Assembly: GCA_036346225.1 (NCBI GenBank)
Contig: JARFIW010001109.1
Location: 1,162,501 to 1,226,500 of the forward strand
From: Platerodrilus igneus
Taxonomy: Eukaryota > Arthropoda > Insecta > Coleoptera > Lycidae
Length of the DNA: 64,000 nt
Direction of reading: 5' to 3'
This document shows positions 9,727 to 21,419 of this stretch, piece after piece (within the stretch, counting starts at the first letter, position 1; each line of letters starts with the position of its first letter). The notes under the pieces are model-generated. The model saw only the letters and a list, made by a program, of their open reading frames with translations, was not told where the DNA came from and ran no database searches. The position numbers were made by a program, and so were the translations under genes.

Positions 9727-12700
9727 TTATTCGTGAAGATAACGTTGGTGGATGAGTGCCCTGATTTTTTGTGTGAGTGCATTTAAGCGTGGAAAAAGGT
9801 TTTCGTTCCAAATCATTGCGTATATAGTCTTGTTTAATAATGTTTGTCTATGTGTGTAAAGGTACGGTTGTAAGTCATTACACTCGAATACTAGATGTTT
9901 CGATGTTCCTATTTCTCGGCACGTGCATATGTTGCGGTCAACTAAATTCATGCGTTCCTTATTTGTTGCATACTGTCCGTGGCCAGTATTTGCGATCATT
10001 GCATATACCTTTCTACCGGTTGTGCTTTAATCCCAACGTGTTTGCCGTTCTGCAAGTATGTAGTTCTTTAGTTCCGTTTTTGTCGTAGGCAGTTGGTTTG
10101 TGTTTAAGATGCGTTGTAGTTGTTGGCTGTCATTGTGTGTAAGATAGTACATTGCAGCTCGCTGTTTCACTACTAGGTCCAAGGACATAGTTCTCACCAG
10201 TACATGAAATGCATCATGTGTGGTAGTCCCTTAAGCACCCGTCAGTCGGTAGTAAAACACTTCGTTGTGTACTGTTAATATTTTGTCTAGGTTTGATTGT
10301 GTTAGGCAATGTCGCCAGGCGCCCGCAGCGTATGATACCATAGCCCCGAGCACACTGTAGAGATAAAGCCTTACGCAATTAAGTGGTATATTACAAGTCC
10401 TATAGGCCAGCGTTGCGATGTTCTGTATTGCAGAAGTTGCACTTGATGGTATGTAGTTTTTTGTAGTGTTATGGTCATTTTGTTGGTTTTGCACCAATTT
10501 TGTGTTTAAGTTAGGGCGATGTTAGCTTTACGTTCGATTTCCCTTCTGGAATTGCCTTCAACCACCTGCAAGATGTTGTCGGCGTATGCAATCGTCGACA
10601 ACACTTCGCCAATGGTGTGCAGCTTTTCCAAGAGTTCATCCATTATAATATTCCAAAATAGGGGCCTGTATATGAAGCCCTGCGGACAACCTTTGTTTAT
10701 ATGTTTGGTAATGCTCTCCGTGCCTTGTAGGTTTACGTACCTGTCCCTGCAGTAGCTACTGCAGGAATAGTACAGTTGTGATGGACAGTTTATGGTCGTA
10801 AGTCTGGTAAAAGTGAAGGCCACCAAAGGTTATTAAATGCGCCTTTTATTTCTACTAATATTATTAGGACGTATTTTTTGTGTGATTGCTTGATGGTTTG
10901 TATTGCTTGGTTTATGGCGTCCTCAGTTGATTTGTTTTCTGTAAAGCCGTATTGTCTTGGGTGTACTCCTGTGGTTTGTCTGTGGTCCTGCATTCGTTTA
11001 CATAGTAGTTTTTTGTACGTTTTTCCAAGAGTGTTCAAAAGGCATATAGGTCGGTAAGAACCTGATTGTTTGGGGACTTTACCTTTCCCTTTAGGGGTAA
11101 TTACGACATTCGCCTGTTTCCAGATGTTCGGAAAAACAGCTTGTTGTATGCATTCATTGTACAGTGCTGTTAGCGTGGTGTTAATTTATCTTGTAGCGCT
11201 ATGCCAATCTCCGCAAGGATTTTATCCGGTCCGGGTGCTTTCCTGCTCTTCGATTGGCATAGTGGGTATCTCACTTCGCCTTCTGCGAAAGGATCTAAGT
11301 TGTCATCTTTTCTGTTCCATGTTCGATTACCTACGGTGTTTCTGTCAATTACTCCTTGTCGTCTGAGTCGTTGTTCGTCAGTGTCTTGAACGTTATCATC
11401 AGGCAAAACTGTTTGTAATAGTAGTGTTGCAGTTTCCCCCCAAGTCTTTTGTGTATGAACCGTCTTGTTTTACTAATGTCGAATAAATCATCGGTGGTTT
11501 GATTTTACCCTGAGTGATTTTATAGGGTATCTCCCAGGCGTCAGTTTGTAAGTGTTTTTTCACGAATAATTCCCATGATCTCCTTTTCATGTCAGTCAGT
11601 TTTTTTTGGTATATGTGTTTTAATTGTCGATAATTTGTTAGGTCGGTGTTAGGAAGCTTTGGTAGTTTTTCTCTCTTGCTGTTTCCTTTTTTAGTTTTGT
11701 AAGCGTCTTGTCCATTGAATTGTCTTTGTGTGTCGTGTGTTTTGTTGTTTTGGAAGCACCTGCTCTATTGTTCGTCTAATTGTGTTTGTGAGTAGTTTTG
11801 TATACTCGTGGACGTTTTCGTCTGATCTTATGTCTTGTGGGGGTACACATGTGTCCCTCAGTTTGTTCCAATTTGCATTTCGTACATTGTATCGTTGTAC
11901 TTTGGTGAAGTTTTGTGGTGTGTCAAGTGGTCTGTTTGTCATGTCGATGTTGAAGGTGATTAGGTTGTGGTAACTGATAGTTTGGTGTTCTAATACCTGC
12001 CAGTCTTGTATGTAGTTGTAGTTTGTCAGTGTAACGTCTATGTTTGTTCCTGTTCCTGCATGGGTGTTGTATGTGGATGGGTTATTAGGAAGGTTGATTA
12101 CTTCGAGTTGTAGTTCGTTAATCAAGTCTTCGACTCGTTCACCGCGTTCGTCCGTGAGGGAACTGTGCCACGTCGGGGATTTTTCATTTACGTCTGCTAT
12201 AATAACTATTGGTTTATTGTTGTAACTGTATGTTGTGAATGTTATTTATGTACGGCTGAGGGTCCAGTCTGTACCGGAAGTGGCTTGTTACCAAGATCCA
12301 CTTTTCAATCCGACCGTTTGAGACCTCCAGACACGTAGAGTGTTCTCCGCTGTTTCGTTGGATTGTCGTGATTGTCAATGTGGGGTCAAAAATGACCATA
12401 ACCGTTTGTAGGTTTCCACCTGTATGTATTTGTCGTGCCTTGACTGGCATGCTTGGGATCTTCCCATGCACTAAATAAGGTTCCTGTATAAAAAAAGCAT
12501 GTAATCGTAAGGTTTCAGCTAGTTGTCTAAGCTTTTTCATTACAGTTGCACAGTGCATGGCCTTTATTTGGCCGATTCTGATCTTTCCGTAGATCATTAG
12601 GGGTAATAAGTGTGTATGCTGCATTCTGGTTTTGGCTTGTATTTGTGTGAGAATGTTGTGTGTGAGTGTAGGTTTGTATTCCGTTTGTAGGTGGGTTTCT

Positions 12701-12828
12701 ATTTTGTCTGTGTGCATGTTCTCTTGTAGTGTTTGTTGAAGTTGTTGTCGATAAGTGATAGCCCTTGCTTTGTCCTTTTGAATTTGTGAGGGTGGTTTGT
12801 GATTCGTTTGGTTAGGTTTACTGTCCAT
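9727..12828 (-). pseudogene. R1-clade LINE ORF2 (endonuclease-reverse transcriptase), broken
   Basis: The enzyme would nick target DNA and copy its own RNA. Pieces in order: endonuclease N-terminus (12828-12214; IGQIKAMHCATVMKKL and FFIQEPYLVHGKIPSMP); endonuclease C-terminus (12125-11691; SYHNLI where SDHNLI is usual, so the key Asp is lost); linker (11590-11399); RT start (11406-11170; SRKAPGPDKI); RT core (11038-10790; YGFTENKSTEDAI, IKGAFNNLWW); RT active site (10826-10506; GCPQGFIYRPLFWNII and AYADN, with the second Asp of YADD changed to Asn); thumb (10497-10231; LTGA); C-terminal zinc motif (9999-9727; CTCREIGTSKHLVFEC). Frames change between nearly all pieces, so it is dead. Confidence 0.85.
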
Positions 12829-13810
12829 AGTTGGTCTTTTGTACGAGTCTGTCCATTAACATTTTGTGGGTTGGGCAATCTTTAGGGTTAGAAACGCACT
12901 TTTTATAACGTTTTAAGCATGGTATGCAAACTGAGGGTTGTCCGTGCTTGAGGCAGTCTACCTTTTTGTGTTTGAAGTCTTCTTTCCCACAGTGTGCACA
13001 TGTATTGGAGGTGCGTGTGCAATGTTTCGTGACGTGTCCAAAGTCGAGACATCGTAGGCATTTGGGTATTGCTAAAAAGTCTTCGCTGTAACCCAGCAAT
13101 ATTCGATATAGAGTTTCCCTAGATTTATTAATGTGTTTCTCACTTTGCCACTTACCGTCGCAACATGATGTTGAGTCGGTTTGTTTTTCGGTCCTGTTTT
13201 GAAACTAAGTTGAAAGTTCTCATTAGAGTCATCTCTGTTAACTAGGTTTTTAAAGTTTTGAGTATAAATTAAATCTGTTACGTCTTGATCTTTCAGGTAT
13301 GCTGGTATGTCGTATATGATAACTAAGGGTTTTTCCTTGCGTGATTTTTCGTAATTTAGGGTTTGTTTTAGGGTTTCCTGGTTTGAAATTTCGTTATCAG
13401 TATCTAAAATTACTGCTTTGTTGGTTGTTTGGACGTTTTTAATTTAAATTTTGTCTTTCAGTGGGTTTACTGTTTTGAAAAAATTTCTTGAATTTGTTTA
13501 GGTCTTTCACCACATTTTGACGTTATGAACACCGTTGTGTTTTGGTTAAGATGGCTTTTGATATTGCGTCTTGTTTTGGAGCTTTCGGTTTCTGAACCAC
13601 AGCACTGGCTTATGTCTGTGTTGGTATTATAAAATTCAGAGCATTGACATTTTGTTTGGCTGTTTGTAACTCGAGTTTTGCCTCAATTATTTGGTCGTGT
13701 AGGTTTTCGTTTTGGTTTTTAATAAACTTATGTTCACCTGCAAGTTCTGCTTGGATGTATAAATGTTTTTGAATTTTATCCATAAGCTCTTTCTTTGCCC
13801 CTACGCGAGT
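12818..13810 (-). pseudogene. R1-clade LINE ORF1 (Gag-like), broken
   Basis: This would be an RNA-binding nucleocapsid-like protein. The N-terminal part, near 13810, reads GAKKELMDKIQKHLYIQAEL in a helical, polar style. The middle (13500-13100) is open only in pieces. The best piece (13099-12818) has a zinc knuckle CLRCLDFGHVTKHC, then CAHCGKEDFKHKKVDC and further Cys pairs, typical of R1/Jockey ORF1 C-termini. It ends at a stop just before the ORF2 start at 12828, overlapping by about 11 bp. Frameshifts upstream of the knuckles make it inactive. Confidence 0.8.
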
Positions 13811-13825
13811 CCCCCAATTGAATTA

Positions 13826-14275
13826 TACATAAAAAAATAGAATAAATTAGGAAGTTATTAGAAATATTAGGAAAGTGTTAAGTGAAGCGCAACAAAGTAA
13901 ATCAAGGACAATGTTACACAGTTTATTAACGTTCATGGGAACGGAAGCGCTACTTTGTAGCACAGACGATAGTGACACTGCAGATGTCAGGTCACAGGCT
14001 GTCACCGACGGTCACGTACCAAGATTACTTAGAATTAAGATCGCAACAATGTATTAATAAATAAAGTTAAGAATAAGCAGACATGAGATCTGCAAGTTCC
14101 CACAGCCATGTGAGGGGGTAGGGATATTATAAAAAGCCCGGGAGCCCCAGTCGACGACAGTTAATCCATCGTTCAGCTTTAACATTGCAGTTCGTTAGAT
14201 TACTCATTTTTGTACAGTTAATTAATGTATTTCGATTAAAGTAAATTCCAAGTCAACTCTGTATAAATAAATAAA
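13826..14275 (+). mobile_element. Partial LTR of the gypsy family at 40.3 kb
   Basis: Aligns with the LTR at 40298-40815 through GAAGCGCTACTTTGTA, AGACATGAGATCTGCAAGTT, CCCACAGCCATGTGAGGGG, a TATAAAAAG box (14131) and AATAAATAAA. The right-hand U5 end is missing or replaced after 14275, and no primer-binding site follows. A CCCCCAATTG segment just left of it (13809) also occurs left of the 5' LTR (40242). Confidence 0.8.
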
Positions 14276-14547
14276 TATTACTGTCCGTGACGTCGCTACA
14301 CTGATTCGTGGAACTAACTATAATAGATGGTTCTCAATAGGTAAAACACAATTTAATAGAAATATTGCAATCTGATTACATTTTGTCCAGGACTAAATAT
14401 TAATAGATGGACTTGAGGCTAAAAAAATGTTTATGAATACCAGAGCCAGAGTAGCGTAAGTCCAACAATAGACTTGCGTTTTACAAGTATTAGGTAATTC
14501 TACAGAGCCATTGTGTAAAAGTGATACATAGGTCGGAACTTACGCTT

Positions 14548-16640
14548 ATATCACCATCATTTTGTTTTCGACCTTACTTAAGGTCGGTTTGACGCAGCTC
14601 TAAATTATTTTCTATTCTGAGCTAGCCTAAAAAGGTCTACATACCCTTCACAACCTAAATCTCTAATAATTTGACTAATATGGCTTTGTCTAGGTCTTCC
14701 TACTCTACTTTTATTTGGTAGTTTATAATCTAAGACCTTACTAAATAGTCGCACATGTCTTAACTGGTGCCCTATCATTCTATCTCTCCTGACCTTTAAT
14801 TGTTTCCACATACAGGGTGCCTCACCTATCCTTCTATAAACTTCCTCATTTGTTACTCTATCTGTCCAAGTAATCTTTAACATTCTCCTATAACACCAAG
14901 TTTTAAAAGCTTCAATCTTTTTCTTATCTACCTCTTTAATTGTCCAAGTCTCACTACCGTATAACAGAACGCTCCATACGTACGACTTTAAGAAACTTTT
15001 TGTATTATCTATACTAATACTATTAGCTATTAGTAAGTCTTTCTTTTTTAAAAACATTTTTCTAGCTTGAGCTATTCTAGCTCCTATATCCTTTCTGCTA
15101 CGTGCGCCCTTTGTAATTATACTACCTAAATAGCAAAATTTATCTACCCCTTCTAACTCGGTATTACCTATTTATAATTTTGGTTTAGAACTAAAGTGTA
15201 ACTCACTTGTCAGTATCTTTGTCTTTCCTACGTTAATTCTCATTCTATAGTTACTCTGTAGTATCTCATCTAAAATATTTAAAAAATCTTGTAACTCTTT
15301 TCTAGACTCTGCTATAATGGCTATATCATCTGCAAAATTTAACATGTCTATTTTCTGTCCCTGTACACGAATACCTATCTCTTTTCTCTTTCTCAATTTA
15401 AACATTAAAAATCAAGGGAGATAGTATACAGCCCTGTCTAACATCATTTCTAATCTTAGCTTCCTTTTCTATTTCATCAAATCTAATTACTACGCTTTGG
15501 TTTTTATATAGACTGTAAATAATTTTTCTATCCCTATGAGAGATTACTATTTTTCGCAAAACCCTGAACATAACAATCCAATTAACTTGCTTTTTCTAAA
15601 TCTACAAACGTGAAATGAATATTTTTATTTTTTGTGTAACCTTTTTTTGATGATTACCCTAATTATTAGTATCGGTTCTCTAGTCCCTCTGTCTTTACGA
15701 AAACCATATTGGTCTTCGCCTAAATAATTCTCAGTCAAAGCGTCTACTCTATTTTTAATTATTATTGTTAGTATTTTGGGAGTATGGGAAGTTAAACTAA
15801 CCGTTCTAAAATTCTCACACCTATCAGCTCCTGACTTTTTCGGGATTGGGATAATAATATTTTTTTCGAAATCGATTGGGACCTCACCTGTTATATATTA
15901 CTTTTACTAGTTCATATAATCTGTCTAAAGTTTTCTGACTTGCATATTTTATTAATTCCTAGGGTATATCGTCTATTCCCGGCGCTTTATTTAGTTTAAG
16001 ATCCCTAACAGCTCTATCAAATTCCTCTCTTAATATTGAGTTCTCTGACTTATCCATATCGTCTCCCTTATATAAATCTTCTAAATATATTTTCCATCTA
16101 TCTGCTATCTGCTCATTATTCTCATCTTTAATACAATTATATTTTTTCCTATCTTCCCCGAAAATCTTTTTAACTGCCCTGTAAGCCCTGTCTGTCTTAC
16201 CTACTCTCAAATCATTTTGTATTCCCTTTCAATTCTCCTCCGTCCATTTATTTCTAGCTCTTCTACACTCATGTACCATCTTATTTCTAACTCTATTATA
16301 TTTTTGCTTACTTTCACTATCCAATTCTCTGAAAGGTTTAAGCTTTTTTCTATTCTCTATTAAATCTAACATCTCCTTTGTTACCGAAGGTTTTCTCGCT
16401 TCTACTGTTTTCTTACCTATAGTCTGTGTTGCTGTATCATGTACAGCCCTTTTTATTTCTTTCCATGTATTTTCTACTTTCCATCCTATAGCTATCTCTC
16501 TGATCTTATTATCTAATACTTGTTTATATTCCTCTTTTACCTCACTATCATTAAGATTACTTAGATCCCATCCCTCTCTTTTAGCCTTTCTCAATTTTTT
16601 GAATTTTAGATTAAACACGCTTATATAGCCCTAGTAAAAT
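14548..16640 (-). pseudogene. RTE-like LINE, 5'-truncated reverse transcriptase
   Basis: Minus-strand pieces in order: a pre-RT region (16618-16229, with KPSVTKEMLDLIENRKKLKP); RT start (16210-15959, with LNKAPGIDDIP); a disrupted centre (15950-15420); RT active site FADDIAIIAES (15405-15172); and an RTE-type C-terminus (15057-14605) with LLYGSETWTIKE, WCYRRMLKITWTDRVTNEEV and GRPRQSHISQIIRDLGC. The FADD motif is intact but frames are broken around it. No endonuclease domain is visible, as expected from 5' truncation. The 3' end, near 14548, is a short run of TCA/CAT triplets on the plus strand. It is related to, but distinct from, the LINE at 56.7-59.7 kb. Confidence 0.85.
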
Positions 16641-17357
16641 TAGGAAAGGAGAATTTTTAATGGCCTTCCGTTATTGTGACTCGATGCAAAATTAGATTTT
16701 ACATGCGAAATTGTAATAAAATGAAAATCTTATTTCCGAACTTACGTTCGTCTAGTTCGGAGGTACAGATATTAGCACATATGGTTTTGGTGTTATAGAC
16801 TAAATATGTCCACACAAGCCATGCAGATTCGAGTCCACTTGACCCAATCGCCCTACAAAGAGTGTCTCGAAATGATCCGATCAAGCTTTAATTTTGATAA
16901 ACAATGCCTCGTCCGTTCATTGTTAGAAAATGAAAAGTATATCGCGCACTGCGTCAGCGTCATGCTTTTCTGGATCACGCTTAAAGCCCTTCACATATAC
17001 CTTCATATCAGCTATAGACAGCAGTACTTTCTCAATTCGGTATTTGAATGGAACTTTTAGAAACGATTGTACGAACGTTCTAAATTAAATATGGAGAGCA
17101 AAAGGCGCCAAAACCCTTATTTATAAAACGTGTGTATTTTGCCGTAAACCAATTAAGTGTTTCAGTTCATTTAAATGACAATGCATTCAAAGCCTATTCT
17201 AGCTTTTGTCAGCTATAATAATGCTCAAATTGCTTCGAGCTTAATCCAACGCAATCTAAAAGCTGTTTCTAATTAATAAAGTTCATTCCTTTCATTGTCT
17301 CAATATGTTTCACTTCTTCAATTACATACAATAAATGAAACTCAACACATACATTAC
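16641..17357. other. Unassigned intronic sequence
   Basis: Part of the large otopetrin intron. An open frame at 16806-17060 (plus) has mixed composition but no recognisable domain, and I do not call it a gene. Confidence 0.4.
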
Positions 17358-17549
17358 CTTGGTGTCGTAGCAATTTGTACATGTCCTGGTTGTTTGATAG
17401 ATTTTGCAGGAGATGAATGATGACTGAGGGTTTCTGGGGAAACAATAACCGCAGTTGGTGAAGCCGGAGATGGTAATAAAGGGTCGCCACCCCCCAAAAC
17501 GCTGCTACGGCTATCCCCGCTAACATTTTGTGGAGGAATCGTTGGCCAA
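17358..17549 (-). CDS. Otopetrin-like proton channel, N-terminal tail exon
   Basis: This 192 bp exon has acceptor TTTTGTTTCAG and donor CCAAG|GTAATG. The chosen frame has no stop and reads WPTIPPQNVSGDSRSSVLGG, GDPLLPSPASPTAVIVSPET and then LSHHSSPAKSIKQPGHVQIA, TTPR. It leaves AG at the donor, which the first base of the 5794 exon completes to AGA. A competing open frame exists but its phase does not fit. The segment is rich in Ser, Pro and Gly, as expected for the disordered cytoplasmic N-terminus of insect otopetrins. That region is poorly conserved, so the assignment rests on splice phase, strand and order. It starts one base into a codon, so at least one more 5' exon exists to the right. 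Confidence 0.7.
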
Positions 17550-18289
17550 CTGAAACAAAATTACAGGAATCATGTACATGCATTTACAAATTACTATTGT
17601 TATATTGTATCTTTTCAGATTATAAGTGATTAACGATTTAAAGGGTGCTGGGGTTATTGAACAACTAATCACCCTCTATCGTGTTTGCTTACAATCAAAT
17701 CTGATCGCTTATTGACTTAAAAAGAGCCAACTGCTAATTATAGAACCGTCTTTATGTTCAGTTAAAAAAGATATTTTTGTAGATGCTATATTAGGAATAG
17801 CTGTTCATACGTTTTTATTAGGATATATAATATAGGCTGGGGAGAAAACGTCGAAAGCAAGAAGAAATACAGTTCACTAAGTGCATAGGAATGTAACAAA
17901 TTTTAGGGAGTCTGAACATCTGTTTAGTTATTAACATTTCATTATTCCAACATAATATCACGCCCGTTTTTCTATGAGATAAGTTGATTTTTTTTTAAAC
18001 GCAGGGTGTTCCAGATACCATTTTCTCAAGGGCTACAACTGCTATATTTGTGAACATAACTATAACAAATCATACATACTGAGTTTGGCACAATACACAT
18101 TGCAACGAACTTCTTTTTACGTTCTTTATTCGGTTTAATATAAGTTCGATTACTCAGAAACGCAAAGAAACCCTAACCTTTAAATGCACTTGTTTGGAGA
18201 TATGCAACGAATTCTTTCTATGCATTATAATTATCATACATCATCCAGTGCGTGATGTAGTAATTCTGCTACTCTCATCTTAAAGTGTC
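17550..18289. other. Unassigned sequence right of the otopetrin exon
   Basis: AT-rich, with no gene recognised on either strand. If the otopetrin gene has further 5' exons, this is intron. Confidence 0.4.
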
Positions 18290-19135
18290 ATTCAGGGGTC
18301 CGTGAAGTTAGCACGCACCTGAAAGCACTAACGAAACTTTTTCAGCAGTTTTTAGTGCTCCCTTAGTGCTCGTTAGTGTTTCATATAAATAGTCAGTACG
18401 CCCACACATTTTCAAAAAATCTAATCTAAAAAGGGCGTGATAACTTCACGCATCGTTGAATGCACCAACGAAAACTTTCCGGACGTTTTTAGTGCTTTGT
18501 TAGTGCTCGTTAAAGCTTTTTAGAAAAATCAGTACGCCCACGCATTTTCGAAAAAATAGAATTTGAAAAGGGCGTACTAACTTTACACTTCGTTGAAAGC
18601 ACCAACAAAGTGGCAGTTTTTAGTGTTTTGTTAGTGCTCGTTAGTGCTTTATGGAAAAGCCACCACGCCTACGCATATTAGAAAAAAATCGAATTTGAAA
18701 AGGGCGTGGTACGCTTTGTTAAAAGCACTAACAAAACCTTTACGGCAGTTTTTAGTGCTTCGTTAGTGCTTCTTAGTGCATTAGAAAAAGTCAATACTCC
18801 CACGCATTTCCAAAAAAGTTGATTATGTAAAAGATATGCTAACTTCAGGCTTTGTTAATAGCACTAACAAAAACTTTCCGGCAGGTTTTTAGTATTTCGT
18901 TAGTGCTCGTTTGTGTTTCACAGAAAAATCAAATTTGAAAAAGGCGTGCTAACTTTACGCTTTCTTAAAAGCACTAACAAAACCTTTTCCGGCATTTTTT
19001 AGTGCTTTGATAGTGTACGTTAGTGCTTCATAGAAAAAGTCAGCGTGTCCAGACATTAAAAAAAAATCAGATTTGAAGTGGGATGCTATCTTCGGGTTTC
19101 GTTCAAAGCATTAATGACAACTCTCGGGCAACTGT
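18290..19135. repeat. Tandem array of about 125-135 bp units with GTTAGTGCTT palindromes
   Basis: Six to seven diverged units follow one another (starts near 18296, 18429, 18556, 18692, 18822, 18937 and 19070). Each has AAAGGGCGTGCTAACTT, AAAGCACTAAC, GGCAGTTTTTAGTGC, GTTAGTGCTCGTTAGTGC and CACGCATTT. AAGCACTAAC and GTTAGTGCTT are inverted relative to each other, so each unit can fold. There is no coding sense. A relative lies at 22455-23055. Confidence 0.85.
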
Positions 19136-20030
19136 ATGCTGAATTATTAGATTTTACACTACAAATGTTGTGTCAAAATTAGCCGTAGTTTGTTAAGAAT
19201 TTGTGAAGATGTTAATCAAGGTCATGCATAAAAGGTCGGGACCGAAATCGCATTAAAAATTTACATGACCAAGACCTAGACCAATACTACCTAAGTCTCG
19301 TCTTGGTCCCGAAAGTCTCAAAAAGTCGAGGTAGGGAAATTTACTAAAATGAATAATTGAACAATGTCGATTCTGTGCTTTTACCGGTTCGTATAGTTTT
19401 TCCTTAATAAGCAAGTATCTCAGGACTTAATGGCTTCTTATTTACTTTAAGGATTGAACAATAATTGAGCGCTTTTTAGATATCTTTGAGATAGTACTCC
19501 TGCACAAAAATACTGATCTCTGGCAATAGGTTTGTCCTTTCATGATAAACGTAGTTTTTATGTAAATAATTATTTTATGGTTAAATGACTTTTTCCGAAG
19601 AAGCAAATGACTAGCATTCTGTAATTCTAATTTATGGTAAAATAACTTGACAGTATACGTTTTGGAATAAACATAAAATTCACACCAATAAATGTTAAAA
19701 CAACGTGTATTTTTCTATTGAAATAGAACTTAACAAAAAATATGATATCTCTCTCACTCCTGATTACAATCCCCATGTAAATCATCCTTAGCTTTTTCTA
19801 TGTAAAATATGCGGAATAGCAGTAAATACTGCACTGTATTTTTATGACAAACTTATTTAAATCTTTCAGGTATTGTCTAAATCATTGTGTTTAACCTTTT
19901 TAGAAAATTTCAAACATTTATTGGACGATGCATACGGTCCTTATCTGCAAGTTGATCTGTTGTCAAGCACGTGTGTAAAAAATTTGTCTGACTTTATTTT
20001 TAATAAATAAAATATATGTTGGTAATGGTA
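19136..20030. other. Unassigned sequence
   Basis: No gene or known repeat recognised. Between 19220 and 19340 there are imperfect repeats of GGTCGGGACC / CTTGGTCCCGA type. Confidence 0.4.
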
Positions 20031-20032
20031 GG

Positions 20033-20268
20033 GGAAAAAAGAAATATGTGGAAAGCAGTAAAAAATAGGAGAGATAGGATGATAGGACACATACTACGAT
20101 ATGAAAGAATAGTGCAGAATATAAACAGAAATAGGAAAAAAGAGAAGTAGAGGTAGACCTAGGTTAAACTACTGCACACAGATAGTGAACGATGTAGGCT
20201 GTAGGAATTTCAGGGAAATGTGTAGAAATCCATGGCTGTACGCATCCAACCAGTCCCAAGATGGATAA
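20033..20268 (+). pseudogene. RTE-like LINE C-terminal fragment
   Basis: The plus strand reads VGEKRNMWKAVKNRRDRMIG then HILRYERIVQN and stops at 20147. The remainder, in shifted frames, matches the end of the reverse transcriptase reading frame at 33330-32726 (GEKRNMRKTVKNRRDRMIGH). Only the last part of the C-terminal domain is present, so it cannot be functional. Confidence 0.8.
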
Positions 20269-20269
20269 A

Positions 20270-20781
20270 GTAATAACGAAAAAAGTAACTGTACTCACAC
20301 ATGATGATTATTATAAGCAACTACAAGCATTGGTTAGGCAATATTCTCGAATAATGTTAATTGTATGAAAGGATTTACTGGAAAACTATTTATTCGGCAA
20401 ATGTTTAAGTGTTGGGAGATTTTGGCAGCCACAGGCTGCTAAACCCCCCGTCACCGAATCTCGGTGAAATAGGGCATAAAAATATAAAACAATAGAAGGG
20501 GAACCGAGCTGTATATAAGCAGTGTGAGAATTTCAGGGAACTGTGTAGGCTATCTCAGAATATAAATAAGTGCAGGTACGTGTCCAACCAGTTTTGAAAT
20601 AGAAAACCTAATGACGAAAAAATAAGCGCAGATAAATCTAATGATTATTATAAACAAGTACAGGTGTTGGTTGTGAAACATCTGCAACTAATGTTGACTG
20701 TGCAAAAGATATATTGGAAAAAATATTAAATCGGCAAATGTTGAATTGATAGGGGAACTTGGCAGCCGCAGGCTGCTTACA
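20270..20781 (+). mobile_element. LINE 3' UTR, two related units
   Basis: Matches the reverse complement of 32216-32710: TGTTGGTT..AACATCTGCAACTAATGTTGACTGT, GGCAGCCGCAGGCTGCTTAC and CCGAATCTCGGTGAAATAGG. The sequence GGCAGCC(A/G)CAGGCTGCT occurs in both units (near 20430 and 20762) and can form a short stem. Confidence 0.75.
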
Positions 20782-20794
20782 CCCTTTCACGACC

Positions 20795-21083
20795 TTACAT
20801 TTGATTGTCCAATGCTCCATCTGAAGGTACTACATTGGCCAAGAAACGAGTTTTTTTACCTAGAAGTTTTGAATTTTGCGGAACCCTTGCTGTTCCAAGC
20901 AAGGTAGGGATCTTTAACGTGCTCGACAACACACACACGGGACCTCCATTTTACCTCTCATCAGAACGAGGGCGTATTTTGTGAAAAATTCTTGCCTAAC
21001 ATTTTTCAAGCGGACCGTGTCGAGATTCGAACCCGGGACCTTGGACGTAGTAATCACACGCATACCAACTACACCACGGAGCC
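20795..21083 (-). mobile_element. tRNA-derived SINE, copy 1
   Basis: On the minus strand it starts with a tRNA-like head GGCTCCGTGGTGTAGTTGGT (A box) and GGTCCCGGGTTCGAATCTCG (B box). Next come GCTTGAAAAATGTTAGGC, TACGCCCTCGTTC, GAGGTCCCGTGTGTG, GATCCCTACCTTGCTTGGAA and a tail CAATGTAGTACCTTCAG. Flanking CCCTTTCACGACC at 20782-20794 and 21091-21103 is a target-site duplication shared with copy 2. It would be transcribed by RNA polymerase III and moved by a partner LINE. The partner is not shown. Confidence 0.9.
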
Positions 21084-21103
21084 CCTCCCCCCCTTTCACG
21101 ACC

Positions 21104-21404
21104 GTTCATTTCATTTCCAATGCTCCACCCGAAGGTACTACATTGGCCAGGAGGCGAGTTTTTTGTTGCCTGGAAATTTAAAATTTTGCCGAACCCTTAC
21201 CGTTCCAGGCTAGGTAGGGATCTTTAACGTGCGTGACAACGCTCACACACGGGACCTCCATTTAACCTCTCATCCGAACGAGGGCGTAATTTTTGTGAAA
21301 AATGCTCACCTGCCATTTTTCAAGCAGCCGGCCGTGTCGGGATTTGAACCCAGGACCTTGGGATCCGTCGTCTTACGCTTACTACATTGATCCACGACGA
21401 CGCC
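21104..21404 (-). mobile_element. tRNA-derived SINE, copy 2, with a variant head
   Basis: The body matches copy 1. The head differs: GGCGTCGTCGTGGATCAATG, with B box GGTCCTGGGTTCAAATCCCG. It is preceded by CCCTTTCACGACC (21091-21103) and followed by the diverged TCGCCTTACGACC (21407-21419). Copies 1 and 2 therefore sit head to tail in one target, inside a LINE tail whose uninterrupted form is visible at 32200-32220. Confidence 0.85.
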
Positions 21405-21419
21405 TCTCGCCTTACGACC

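Larger units (their letters stand above)
9500..13810 (-). mobile_element. Decayed R1-clade non-LTR retrotransposon
   Basis: Reading right to left there is an ORF1 with CCHC knuckles, then ORF2 with AP-endonuclease, reverse transcriptase and a C-terminal zinc-binding motif, then a 3' UTR (9500-9726). Many frameshifts and stops separate the pieces. The domain order and wording (MHCATVMKKLRQL, KAPGPDKI, LVEIKGAFNNLWWPSLL) fit the R1/TRAS/Waldo group. It lies in the large otopetrin intron on the gene's own strand. The 5' end merges with sequence next to a gypsy LTR piece at 13826. Confidence 0.85.
5795..17357 (-). other. Otopetrin intron, 11.6 kb, filled with mobile elements
   Basis: Begins GTAATG (17357-17352) and ends TTTCAG (5800-5795) on the minus strand. 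The intron carries family A arm 2, a LINE tail, an R1-clade element, a gypsy LTR piece and an RTE-like LINE. The three LINE pieces and family A arm 2 lie on the minus strand, the same strand as the gene; the gypsy LTR piece is on the plus strand. Confidence 0.75.

Noticed and set aside
17269..17583. 104-codon frame on the minus strand over the otopetrin exon
   Set aside because: It runs through both splice sites, and the neighbouring exon's phase fits a different frame without stops.
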